Shown here in pieces: positions 7,675 through 14,892 of a stretch of 23,445 bases of DNA. The notes under the pieces are model-generated. The model was not told where the DNA came from, did not search any database, and was given only the letters and a program-made list of their open reading frames with translations. This DNA is from Nitrospirota bacterium (GTDB lineage Bacteria; Nitrospirota; Nitrospiria; Nitrospirales; Nitrospiraceae). Each line of letters begins with the position of its first letter. Positions within the stretch are counted from its first letter, which is position 1. The DNA is taken from NCBI GenBank assembly GCA_016235225.1, contig JACRLS010000124.1, forward strand, positions 1-23,445. The letters run 5' to 3'. Position numbers and translations under genes: made by a program.

Positions 7675-10600
7675 TACATCTCCTCAGAAGCGGCGGCTGC
7701 GGGGGAGTGATCCGTGTGCACGCGACGCGCAAGGACCACGCTGTGCATCACGGGGACCACGACCAGCGTCATGATGGTGGACACCGCGAGGCCGCCGACG
7801 ACCGCACGGGCCAACGGCACCATCGTCTCGTTGCCTTCGCCGAACCCCAGCGCCAACGGCAGCAATCCGAGAATCGTCGCGAGGGCGGTCATCAGAATCG
7901 GTCGAATGCGGCGCGTGCCGGCTTCGAAGACGGCCTGCTCCGCGGTGGCGCCGGCGCGCACCATGCGGTTCGCGTAGTCCACGAGCAGAATGCTGTTGGA
8001 GACCACGATGCCCATCATCATGAGCGTGCCGATCATGGATTCCACGTTCACCGACGCGTTGGTGACATGCAGCAGCAGCACCGTGCCGATCCATCCCAGC
8101 GGGACGGCGACCAGAATAATCAGGGGATCGATCAGCGACCGGAACAGACCCACCATCACGAGATAGATGAGCAGCACGGCCAGCGGAAGCGCGAGGGCGA
8201 AGTTGCCGATGGCCGACCGCATGTTGGCGACCTCGCCACGGAGCTGCACGGTCACGTCTTTCGGGAGCTGGATCGCCGCCAGCACCTGCTCGATCTCCTG
8301 CGCGACGCGGCCCAGATCGTTACCGACGGGCGTGATCAGCACATCGATCAAGCGCGACAGATCGTAATGGTCCACGGAGTCGGGGCCGGTCTTGAATTTC
8401 AACGCGGCCACATCACGGAGCAGCACAGACGGGCCCCGCCGCTCGTCCCCGGAGGCGTAGAAGCCGTTGGACATCTCCATCTGCCGTCCGGCGAAGGGCG
8501 TGTTCTGGAGCGCCAGGATCGAGCCGCTCGTGCTCGCCGAGGTGAGCGAGGACGTCGGGAGCAAGGGCGTGCGGGCGCCGATGATCGGGATGTTGAGCAG
8601 GTCCTCGGTCTTGGTCAGCGACTGCTCCGGATACTGCGCCAGCAGGAAGTAGCCGTTGGCGGTCTTCGGGTCGAGCCAGTAGTTCGGGCTCAACGCAATG
8701 TTCGAACTGATGCCGGTGATCACGTCGACGATCACGCGATCCTGCGTGATGCCGTAGTAGGCGGCCTTCGTGCGATCCACGTCGATGTGCAGCTCCGGGT
8801 AGCTCTTGCCTTGCTTGATGCGCACGTCCACCGTGTTCCGCACTTGTGCGACTTTCTGTTGGATCTCTTCCGCCACCGGCCGAATGGCATCGAGTGTGGG
8901 GCCTTTCACTTGAATGTCGATCGGCGCGCGCAGGCCGAAGTTCAGGACGTCGCTGATGATGCCGCCGGTCTGAAACGAGATTTCGACACCGGGCAATGCC
9001 TCGCGCAGCCTGCTTCGAAGATGCGCGATGTACTCGTCCGTATGGCCTTGGTGGCCCGTGACGAGGTTGACCAGCACGAAGGCCGTGTGGTTGCCGGTGT
9101 TCGGCGCGAAGCGGGCGGCATCGCCGTAATACAGCCCCGTATTCGAGATCACTTCTTCGAGTTCCTGCTTGGGGATCGTCTCCTGGACCAGTTGTTCAAT
9201 CTGCGCCACAATCGCGGTCGTCTTCTCGATCCGCGACCCTTCCGGCGCGGAGACGCTCATGGTGAAATTGCCGGCGTCGATGCGCGGGAAGAACTCCGTG
9301 TGGAGCCTGGGGATCAGGAGGACGCCGGGGCCGAGGAGTGCGAGGAAGGCCAGGCCGATCACGACCGGCTTGAGACGCAGGCTTGCGCGCAACAGCGGGG
9401 CATAGAGCGCCAGCACAAAGCGGAACCAGCCCGTGGAAGCCGAGCTCTCGTCATCGCCGTTCCCGCCATGTCCCTTCTGGTAGAACCGGGCGAGCAGGAC
9501 CGGCGTCACCGACATCGAGACGGCATAATCCGCGAGCATGGCGAAGGCCACGGTCATCGCCAGCGGCACGAAGAGGTATTTAATGATGCCGGTGAAGAAC
9601 ACGATGGGGAGATACACGATCAGAATGCAGATCGTCGCCACCAAAATCGGGAGCGTCAGCTCCGTGGCGCTGTCCTCCGCAGCGGACCGCCCGTCCTTGC
9701 CCATCTCCAAATGGCGATGCAGGTTTTCTTGCACCACGATGTTGTTATCGAGCAGAGTCCCGATCACGAGCGCCAGTCCGCCGAGGGTCATGATATTCAC
9801 GGTCTGGCCGGTCAGATAGAGCGCGACCAAGGCGGTCGTCAGTGACAAGGGGATGGCCAGGCCCACGACGAGCGCAGCCTTGATGCTGCTGAGAAAGAGA
9901 AAGATCATCAGCCCCGCCAATCCGGCGCCCAGCAGCCCCTCCTTCTGCAGATTGGCGATGGCCTGCCGGATATAGAGCGACTGGTCGTAGATGAACTTCA
10001 CCGTCGCGCCGGCGGGAATCTCCGTCAGATGCTTGAGCTTGGCGCGCATGCCGTCGGTCACTTCCAGCGTATTGGCCCCTTCCTGCCGCGTGATGGGGAG
10101 ATAGGTCGCCTCGCGCCCGTTCACTCGCACGATCGAGGTTTGAATGGCGGCGGAGTCCGCCGCCGTGCCGATGTCGCGCACGAAGATCGGCGTGCCGTTC
10201 ACGACTTTGACGGGGATGTCGTTGATCTTGTCGACCACGTCGATGAGGCTGTTCGAATAGACGTAGTAGTTCAGATCGCCGATCTTGATGTCGCCGGCCG
10301 GGATGATGGCGCTCTGGGCATTGATGGCTTTGACGATGTCGGAAGGGGAAACGCCGCGCGCGAGCATCCGCTGCTGGTCGAGGAAAACGGTGATCTGCCG
10401 GACCTTCCCGCCGAGCGGTGGGCCGAAGGAGATGCCGGGGATGCTGGCGATCTGCTGGCGCACGGTGAAATAGGCCAGGTCGCGAATCTCTTTCGCGCCG
10501 AGCGTCTCGCTGCTTACGGACAAGAGGCCGATCGGCAGGCTCGCCACGCCGAATTTGTAGACCGACGGCGGATAGACGCCGGGCGGGAGCAGGCGGATGA

Positions 10601-10940
10601 TGCTATACGCCAGGCTCGTCAGCTCGGACTGCGCCGCGTCTATGCTGTATTCCGGTTGAAAGAAGGCCTTGATGTAACTCATCTCGGCGAGCGACTGGGA
10701 TTCGATGTGCTCCACGTAGCTGGCTTCGACGAAGCGCTGCTCCATGCGCAACGTAATCGCCCCTTCCATCTCGCTGGGACTGAGACCGCGATAGAACGTC
10801 GTCACGAGAATGGTCGGAATCTTGATCTCCGGAAAGATATCGACCCGCATCTTTTGATAGGACACGGCCCCGAGCACGAGCATGATCATGCAGATCGCGA
10901 AGACGGCGTAGGGGTTCTTGAGCGCAGCGCGGGTCAGCAT
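7674..10940 (-). CDS. RND-family efflux permease with Asn in the TM4 proton relay
   Basis: This 1088-aa inner-membrane pump has the ACR_tran layout: TM1 (NPYAVFAICMIMLVLGAVSY), periplasmic porter domains, TM2-6, TM7, a second porter half and TM8-12. The N-terminal DIFPEI and the TM4 segment GTLLDNNIVVQEN are visible. In AcrB the relay is Asp407-Asp408; here the pair is Asp398-Asn399. The TM10 Lys940 position reads VVSNSILLVDY, so Lys is absent. The protein resembles the HAE-like branch with VDDATVxIEN more than CzcA metal pumps, but its substrate is unknown. It is the first of the three efflux genes, 13 nt downstream of the receiver remnant. Confidence 0.92.
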   Translation of the reverse strand: MLTRAALKNPYAVFAICMIMLVLGAVSYQKMRVDIFPEIKIPTILVTTFYRGLSPSEMEGAITLRMEQRFVEASYVEHIESQSLAEMSYIKAFFQPEYSIDAAQSELTSLAYSIIRLLPPGVYPPSVYKFGVASLPIGLLSVSSETLGAKEIRDLAYFTVRQQIASIPGISFGPPLGGKVRQITVFLDQQRMLARGVSPSDIVKAINAQSAIIPAGDIKIGDLNYYVYSNSLIDVVDKINDIPVKVVNGTPIFVRDIGTAADSAAIQTSIVRVNGREATYLPITRQEGANTLEVTDGMRAKLKHLTEIPAGATVKFIYDQSLYIRQAIANLQKEGLLGAGLAGLMIFLFLSSIKAALVVGLAIPLSLTTALVALYLTGQTVNIMTLGGLALVIGTLLDNNIVVQENLHRHLEMGKDGRSAAEDSATELTLPILVATICILIVYLPIVFFTGIIKYLFVPLAMTVAFAMLADYAVSMSVTPVLLARFYQKGHGGNGDDESSASTGWFRFVLALYAPLLRASLRLKPVVIGLAFLALLGPGVLLIPRLHTEFFPRIDAGNFTMSVSAPEGSRIEKTTAIVAQIEQLVQETIPKQELEEVISNTGLYYGDAARFAPNTGNHTAFVLVNLVTGHQGHTDEYIAHLRSRLREALPGVEISFQTGGIISDVLNFGLRAPIDIQVKGPTLDAIRPVAEEIQQKVAQVRNTVDVRIKQGKSYPELHIDVDRTKAAYYGITQDRVIVDVITGISSNIALSPNYWLDPKTANGYFLLAQYPEQSLTKTEDLLNIPIIGARTPLLPTSSLTSASTSGSILALQNTPFAGRQMEMSNGFYASGDERRGPSVLLRDVAALKFKTGPDSVDHYDLSRLIDVLITPVGNDLGRVAQEIEQVLAAIQLPKDVTVQLRGEVANMRSAIGNFALALPLAVLLIYLVMVGLFRSLIDPLIILVAVPLGWIGTVLLLHVTNASVNVESMIGTLMMMGIVVSNSILLVDYANRMVRAGATAEQAVFEAGTRRIRPILMTALATILGLLPLALGFGEGNETMVPLARAVVGGLAVSTIMTLVVVPVMHSVVLARRVHTDHSPAAAASEEM

Positions 10941-10952
10941 CGGGTTTCAGCT

Positions 10953-11405
10953 CTAGGGGGAACGCGATTCCAATCGATCCAGTATCGGCAAAGATCCATC
11001 GTACAGTGCACGAGCTGCTCGAAGCTGGAGATCGAGGAGGATCAGCGAAGGGAGGGGGTGAGGGTGGCCTGATTGGTCTCCTGTGCTCGCGGAATGTGGA
11101 TGCGAGGAGAAGGTTAAGGTTGAGGCTGAGGTTGAGCGTGAATTGAGATGACTAAGCAGCTCGTGAGCCTGGTTCTTTCCGGTAGTACTGGCCGAAGCCT
11201 TAACCTCAGCCTTAGCCTTGACCTCAAGATGGGAAGGGACCACTGCGCGCGCCTTCCACTGACCCTCGAGAAAACGGAATGCCGCCTCCGCGTCATGCTC
11301 GGTGTAGAGTGTCACCTCAAGGCCCGTTTGGACCAGCGCCAGGCGAAACAATTCGCACTCGCCGGGGCTGTCTTCGATCAAGAGAATGGATGGGTTGGAT
11401 GCCAT
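10953..11405 (-). CDS. Truncated response-regulator receiver remnant carrying a repeat insertion
   Basis: From the ATG at 11405 (an in-frame upstream start at 11447 is possible) the protein begins SILLIEDSPGECELFRLAL, a receiver beta1-alpha1 with its acidic pair. It later reaches LILLDLQL, the strand with the phosphoacceptor Asp. Between them lie about 70 residues instead of the usual dozen. These include LEVKAKAEVKASAS and are encoded across the hexamer inverted repeat 11110-11225. After DLQL the protein ends within about 22 unrelated residues, so beta4-alpha5 with the conserved Thr/Ser and Lys are missing. It cannot be a normal phospho-switch. It lies just upstream of the efflux operon and may be its decayed regulator or only a leader ORF. 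Confidence 0.6.
   Translation of the reverse strand: MASNPSILLIEDSPGECELFRLALVQTGLEVTLYTEHDAEAAFRFLEGQWKARAVVPSHLEVKAKAEVKASASTTGKNQAHELLSHLNSRSTSASTLTFSSHPHSASTGDQSGHPHPLPSLILLDLQLRAARALYDGSLPILDRLESRSP
11110..11225. repeat. Hexamer-type inverted repeat (RAGGYT theme) inside the receiver remnant
   Basis: Arms 11110-11139 and 11196-11225 are complementary at 23 of 30 positions, most mismatches being G-T compatible. Both arms are RAGGYT hexamer tandems, the same theme as 1340-1410. The spacer is 56 nt. The element lies in frame within the receiver ORF. Confidence 0.85.
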
Positions 11406-11447
11406 AAATGTCCCCGCGCACAGCAATCCGATGAGAAGCCTCAGCAC

Positions 11448-11887
11448 AGATCGTGCCGGAGGCGGTGGAGAAGGAGGGATCTAGCCGGCTCGAATAAATT
11501 CAGCAAGTTAGCGATGATGCACGACCGGCGACGAAGGACGAGATGCGAGCGACGATGAGAGGATATGGAGAAATGCCAGAGGAGGAGGGGAGATATTCCA
11601 GAGGAGAAAAGTTGGCGGGTCCTGTCGCTGACCAGCCCAGCCGTGCTCACTCCACCCATCCCCCAGTGGGGCCCTTACGCCGCGCGCGACTGGGCGCCCG
11701 GTCAGCGCCACCCGCTGAAGAAATCATCTGGCCCTAGGGGGGGTGGGGAAAACGAGCAAGCTTGGAGGGATCATTCTAGCCGCGTCTCGCCGGTGAGCTA
11801 TTGCTAGGAAGTCTGGGCTGGCTGAGATAGTCGGCAACGCTCTGGCGAGTCATGTGTACAATATGAGATCATCAGCCTGAATCCAAC
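11448..11887. other. Gene-free region with a heptamer tract
   Basis: I see no convincing gene in these 440 bases. Positions 11521-11606 are a purine-rich degenerate 7-nt tandem (CGACGAA GGACGAG ATGCGAG CGACGAT and on), ending in two copies of CCAGAGGAG. The remainder is unstructured to the eye. A promoter for the leftward efflux operon should lie here; a weak TTGCTG/TAGATC pair with 17-nt spacing can be read on the minus strand near 11488-11516, but I would not rely on it. Confidence 0.55.
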
Positions 11888-12190
11888 TCAAGGGGTGTCA
11901 CAAGAGGCGTTTCCTTCCGTCAAGTCTTCTGCATTACAAATGGCCTTTTCTTCAGAGGAGAAGTGCTTCTCGATTTTCGAGATGTAGTCGACCGGGTAAT
12001 TGCCCTCGACTACACAAGTTGTCGCCCCACCGAAACCATCGGCCTCGACGAGAACCACTTCGTCTTCGAGCGCGCAAAGTGGTGATGAGTAAAGGACTGT
12101 GCCGGGGGCACTTATTCCCAGATCCTCCCTAATTGCATCAGCTTGAGCTTGAAAGCGTTGGAGTTGTTTTATCTTTTGCTTTCGGTTCAT
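11888..12190 (-). CDS. Hypothetical 100-aa protein
   Basis: The ORF encodes 100 residues: a basic N-terminal helix (MNRKQKIKQLQRFQAQADAI), a central strand-rich part (PLCALEDEVVLVEADGFGG) and an acidic tail. There are four Cys but no clear metal-binding spacing. No family is recognised. Its codon use is visibly AT-richer than that of the neighbouring housekeeping genes, and it stands alone between two period-7 tracts, which suggests accessory or transferred DNA. No good Shine-Dalgarno precedes the ATG. It is isolated from the neighbouring operons. Confidence 0.5.
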   Translation of the reverse strand: MNRKQKIKQLQRFQAQADAIREDLGISAPGTVLYSSPLCALEDEVVLVEADGFGGATTCVVEGNYPVDYISKIEKHFSSEEKAICNAEDLTEGNASCDTP

Positions 12191-12907
12191 GGCCTGGAAC
12201 CGCGAGAGCTAAAAGGTTTCATTCAAGATGGCAGTATCCTTGTGGAGCGGCGTCAAGAAATTCTCTAGTATGAGTTTGGGTGGGAAGTCAAGCCCTTGTT
12301 ACGAGGGATTGACCTTGTTGGAATTGATCGGGGGAAGGACTCGGATTTCTTCAGTGGCGCCAAGAAACGGGGATACTTTTGCGATGGACCAGCCTTGACG
12401 ACCGGCCACCGCGTCCGTGCTCGTCGTTCGTGACGCGTCGTTCGCCCCTCGTCTCTGATATCTCTTCGGTCGTCTGGAACCTTCACCTTAGCTCACCCTT
12501 CACCTCTCACATTTTCTGGCCATTAGCCATGCACTATCAGCCATTCGCTCCTATCCGCGCTGCGTGCGCTCGTTCTGCGTGGGGCCAGCACGGCCGACCG
12601 GCCGTCGTCAGCGGCTTGCGTCCTGCCCGGAACGGAACCGGGTGGATACGCGTTTGACCTTTGCGGCAGACTGGTTGCTCAGCGTCATGGCGTCAAAGCT
12701 GCGGAAGCCGACTTTTTCGGAAGGCAGGAGACCCTTGATAGGGAAAGGGGCCTCCGAACCACGCGTGGCATTTTAGGGCAGCACGCCGAGCTGCGTCGTC
12801 CCTTTCCGCTACAGCACCGAGCACTCCAAGAATCGCAGATCCTTCTTTCCTTCCACCTAATTCAAGCTGAATCATCGCATCCTTTCCCCCCTTGTTGTCC
12901 TTGGACA
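12191..12907. other. Long gene-free region with three heptamer themes
   Basis: No supportable gene is seen. 12413-12475 is a period-7 tract (GCTCGTC GTTCGTG ACGCGTC GTTCGCC CCTCGTC), 12479-12510 follows a TTCACCT theme and 12519-12548 an AGCCATT theme. Further right, a perfect palindrome CCACGCGTGG (12759-12768) and an inverted pair GCAGC/GCTGC (12778-12782, 12790-12794) lie about 115-150 nt upstream of the sigma-54 promoter, the usual place for activator sites. That role is inference. Confidence 0.55.
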
Positions 12908-12923
12908 TGGCACTCCGCTTGCT
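12908..12923 (+). promoter_or_regulatory. Sigma-54 (RpoN) promoter of the CBS-domain gene
   Basis: TGGCACTCCGCTTGCT matches the -24/-12 consensus TGGCAC-N5-TTGCW at every defined position, with GG and GC 12 nt apart. Transcription would start near 12934, leaving a leader of about 60 nt before the ATG at 12997. RpoN promoters need an AAA+ activator, and such a gene lies 1.5 kb away (14893-16260). Confidence 0.8.
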
Positions 12924-12996
12924 TGACCATCACATGTCTGGTGTCGCTACAGGTCCGTAACAGGGGCAACAGCGGGGGGCCGGGAAAGGAGGCGTT

Positions 12997-13434
12997 ATGA
13001 GAGCGGCAGAGTACTTTGTCAATGCTCATGATCCCAAGACCTTGACCGTTCGGCAAGTGATGGAGGATGCGGTCTTCACGGTGAGCCCGCAGACCAAGGG
13101 GGCCACCATCGCCGAGATACTGACGGAACGGAACTTTGGCAGCGTCCCTGTCGTGGAGGAAGATCGCACGCTCCTCGGCCTGGTGAGCGAATTCGACCTG
13201 TTGCGGGTGATGGATGAGGGCAAAGACCTCCGTCAGTTGACCGCGACGGACATCATGACCCGCGACGTGGTCACTGTCACCGAAGAGATGCCGGTCAAGG
13301 ATCTGGTCCATCTGCTTCAGGCGCGGCACCTCATCCGAGTCCCGGTCGTCAGAGGGAAGAGCCTGATCGGCATCGTGGCCCGACGGGATGCCGTCTTCGG
13401 ATACGTGAAAGCGACGGCCAAGTACTGGCCGTAG
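12997..13434 (+). CDS. Tandem CBS-domain protein
   Basis: This 145-aa soluble protein consists of two CBS domains forming one Bateman module: VRQVMEDAVFTVSPQTKGAT in part as VRQVMEDAVFTVSP starts the first, with SVPVVEEDRTLLGLVSEFDL in part as LLGLVSEFDL closing it; DIMTRDVVTVTEEMPV starts the second, with IRVPVVRGKSLIGIVARRD in part as LIGIVARRD. Such modules bind adenine nucleotides and often report energy state. No catalytic domain is attached. A Shine-Dalgarno GGAAAGGAGG precedes the ATG and the gene has a consensus sigma-54 promoter. Ligand and target are unknown. Confidence 0.88.
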   Translation: MRAAEYFVNAHDPKTLTVRQVMEDAVFTVSPQTKGATIAEILTERNFGSVPVVEEDRTLLGLVSEFDLLRVMDEGKDLRQLTATDIMTRDVVTVTEEMPVKDLVHLLQARHLIRVPVVRGKSLIGIVARRDAVFGYVKATAKYWP

Positions 13435-13436
13435 AA

Positions 13437-13552
13437 CCGTGATGCGTGATCCGTGATCCGTGAACTATGAGACGTGATGCGTTCTCTGGTCGCCCCTTTC
13501 CATCCTCCGAGACATGGGCTCCGAACAACGGATCACGCGTTACGGATCACGG
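13437..13552. repeat. Heptamer-type inverted repeat (CGTGATC theme)
   Basis: Arms 13437-13461 and 13528-13552 are complementary at 21 of 25 positions. The left arm reads as consecutive heptamers CGTGATG CGTGATC CGTGATC, starting 3 nt after the CBS stop. The spacer is 66 nt. It may terminate the CBS transcript, though no T-run follows. Confidence 0.85.
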
Positions 13553-13574
13553 AAAACGGAGGAAGGAGGTCACC

Positions 13575-13742
13575 ATGGCATTCTTACGAAGGCTCCAAGA
13601 GTATCTCGATGCCAATCACGTGCACTATGAAGTGTTAGGCCATCAGGAAGCCTATACGGCGCCGGAGATCGCCCACACCTTGCGTGTGTCGGGGAAGATG
13701 CTCGCCAAGGCACCCAGAAAGGGGGACATTCTACTTTTCTGA
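13575..13742 (+). pseudogene. N-terminal fragment of a YbaK/EbsC-type aminoacyl-tRNA deacylase
   Basis: A strong Shine-Dalgarno GGAAGGAGG sets the ATG at 13575. The 55-residue product MAFLRRLQEYLDANHVHYEV and onward (HQEAYTAPEIAHTLRVSGKMLAK) matches the first third of YbaK-domain proteins, which hydrolyse mischarged tRNAs. Family members continue from the LAK segment into a core of about 100 more residues; here the frame leaves the family after LAK and ends at TGA 13740-13742. The catalytic Lys-containing core is absent, so it is presumably non-functional. The heptamer hairpin ends 22 nt upstream of the start. Confidence 0.75.
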
Positions 13743-13990
13743 CGGCTCACCTGCGACGATCGCTCACCGCGCCCTCATCATTTGTGAGTCATTCTTCGTA
13801 TCTCGCTGAAAAGTCCGAAACACTTCACGCTTTTGCCATCCGCTCTTCTGTCCCGCCATCCGCCATCAGCGCTTCCTCCCCAGTCTCAGTCCTCAGTCCT
13901 TCGACAAGTCTCAGGACCCCGAGTCATATCGAGGGGCACTTAGCACTTCCGAGACGCCATCAGCTATCAGCTCTTGCCGAGGTGTGTCGC
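13743..13990. repeat. Mosaic of unpaired heptamer tracts and a ubiquitous palindromic-repeat half
   Basis: Short period-7 blocks follow one another with different themes: CGCCATC (13853-13870), CAGTCTC/AGTCCTC (13881-13899) and CATCAGC/TATCAGC (13956-13972). The block at 13898-13918, CCTTCGACAAGTCTCAGGAC, is a half copy of the widespread palindromic repeat whose spurious translations read VRPELVEG-like. No gene or matching opposite arm was found nearby. Confidence 0.65.
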
Positions 13991-14743
13991 TTATAAATCA
14001 TCCTCATTGAGACAGCGCCCGAGTCCCTGTTGTTCGGCGAAGTAGTAGGCATAGTGCATGGCCGCGAGATTCGCGACTCGTTCCTCCGCCTCTTCACGAC
14101 CATCCGTATAAATAATCTGGATGCCATATCGCGCGGTCATGGCATCCAGGAAATCCATCATTCCATTTTTGTGATATCGGCCTACCCGTCCTGCTGTGTT
14201 GTATTGGATGGCGCCTTCGATCACAAGAAACCGATGCGGGAAGGCGAGGAGGGGTTCGAGTTCTCGCAGAAAGCGCGGGCGATTGTCGGAGGGATTGGAG
14301 AAAATCGTATTGAGCTCTTCTACTCGCCTGCGTTCCACGCAAAATATCCCCGGCGCTTCAGCAATGGCATAGTCGCCCGCCGGCAGTGCTTGTCGGATGG
14401 TCCCGGCTATGCGAACGCGACCCTGAAACTCGTAGGGGAGTTGCTCGTTGCTGTCTACGAGCAGATGAATGGCAGGCACCATGGTTTTAGGTTGACCTTG
14501 CCGGGAGAGGGTCATGAGTGATTGCGGTCCTCGAGGGTCCTGGCGGGATCGTGGGGCGGGTTGGGGGCGGGGTGGAGGGGAGGAGCGTGGGGGTGGCGTG
14601 GTTGAGGGAGAGGGCTGTGTGGCGGCATCGTAGCGTGTGCGTGCGGCGGGGTCACTGAGGGTTTGATAGGCTTGGTTGGAAAAACTCAATTCTTGGTTCG
14701 ACAGGCTCACCACGAACGAAAAAAACTCCCTAATTTTCAACAC
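13991..14743 (-). CDS. ERCC4-type nuclease domain protein fused to a J-domain tail
   Basis: The open frame is 250 aa. Residues 1-20 (FSFVVSLSNQE) are encoded by a palindromic element. Residues 23-42 (NQAYQTLSDPAARTRYDAA) are the last helix of a DnaJ J-domain, whose HPD-bearing part is missing. A Pro/Ser-rich linker (42-75) follows. From about residue 92 an ERCC4 nuclease fold is visible: LLVDSNEQLPYEF, LPAGDYAIA, FCVERRRVEEL, RFLRELEPLL and FLVIEG. Canonical catalytic VDxRE is VDSNE and ERKx3D is ERRRVEE here. Internal ATGs at 14515 and 14482 could start a nuclease-only protein. Cytoplasmic DNA cleavage is the family role; activity here is uncertain. Confidence 0.65.
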   Translation of the reverse strand: MLKIREFFSFVVSLSNQELSFSNQAYQTLSDPAARTRYDAATQPSPSTTPPPRSSPPPRPQPAPRSRQDPRGPQSLMTLSRQGQPKTMVPAIHLLVDSNEQLPYEFQGRVRIAGTIRQALPAGDYAIAEAPGIFCVERRRVEELNTIFSNPSDNRPRFLRELEPLLAFPHRFLVIEGAIQYNTAGRVGRYHKNGMMDFLDAMTARYGIQIIYTDGREEAEERVANLAAMHYAYYFAEQQGLGRCLNEDDL

Positions 14744-14798
14744 TGCCTCCGTTCGCCCTGAGGCCCTCGAAGGGTGAACGGAGAGTTTTTCCGCAACC
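14674..14798. mobile_element. Palindromic MITE/BIME-like element inserted in a J-domain gene
   Basis: Ends GGTTGGAAAAACTC (14674-14687) and GAGTTTTTCCGCAACC (14783-14798) are inverted copies with one 2-nt indel. Inside lie GGTTCGACAGGCTCACCACG (14696-14715) and an imperfect palindrome 14749-14781 with 11-bp arms CCGTTCGCCCT/AGGGTGAACGG. These are the ubiquitous repeats whose chance translations read FVVSLSN or RPEPVEG in many genomes. No transposase is encoded. The palindrome followed by GAGTTTTT could also act as a terminator on the + strand. Confidence 0.75.
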
Positions 14799-14892
14799 TG
14801 CTAGATTGAACTGAACAGAGTCAGCGAAACGAGGCATGTCTTGGCTGAAGGGATTTCGAGGTCGGTCTGATTGTACGGGAGATGTCCTGAGA

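Noticed and set aside
7536..9845. A 769-codon open frame on the + strand opposite the RND and adaptor genes
   Set aside because: Its composition is His/Arg/Asp-rich without domains, it lies antisense to clearly recognisable RND and adaptor proteins, and long antisense frames are common in high-GC DNA.
11148..11558. A 136-codon + strand frame opposite the receiver remnant
   Set aside because: Its SLNLSLSLDLK part is just the other strand of the hexamer repeat; the minus-strand frame has real receiver motifs.
12228..12398. A 56-residue + strand frame containing GLTLLELI, resembling a type IV prepilin cleavage site
   Set aside because: There is no hydrophobic helix after the motif, no length for a pilin and no good ribosome-binding site; the match is probably chance.
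12693..12908. A 71-codon minus-strand frame in the gap before the CBS gene
   Set aside because: No ribosome-binding site, no family resemblance, and it overlaps the sigma-54 promoter region.
12919..12947. A sigma-70 promoter (TTGACC with 17-nt spacing to GCTACA) upstream of the CBS gene
   Set aside because: The -10 is poor and the stretch overlaps a full-consensus sigma-54 promoter, which explains it better.
13437..13552. A short CRISPR-like array
   Set aside because: Units are 7 nt and contiguous with an inverted partner arm; there are no spacers, no constant-length repeats and no cas genes.
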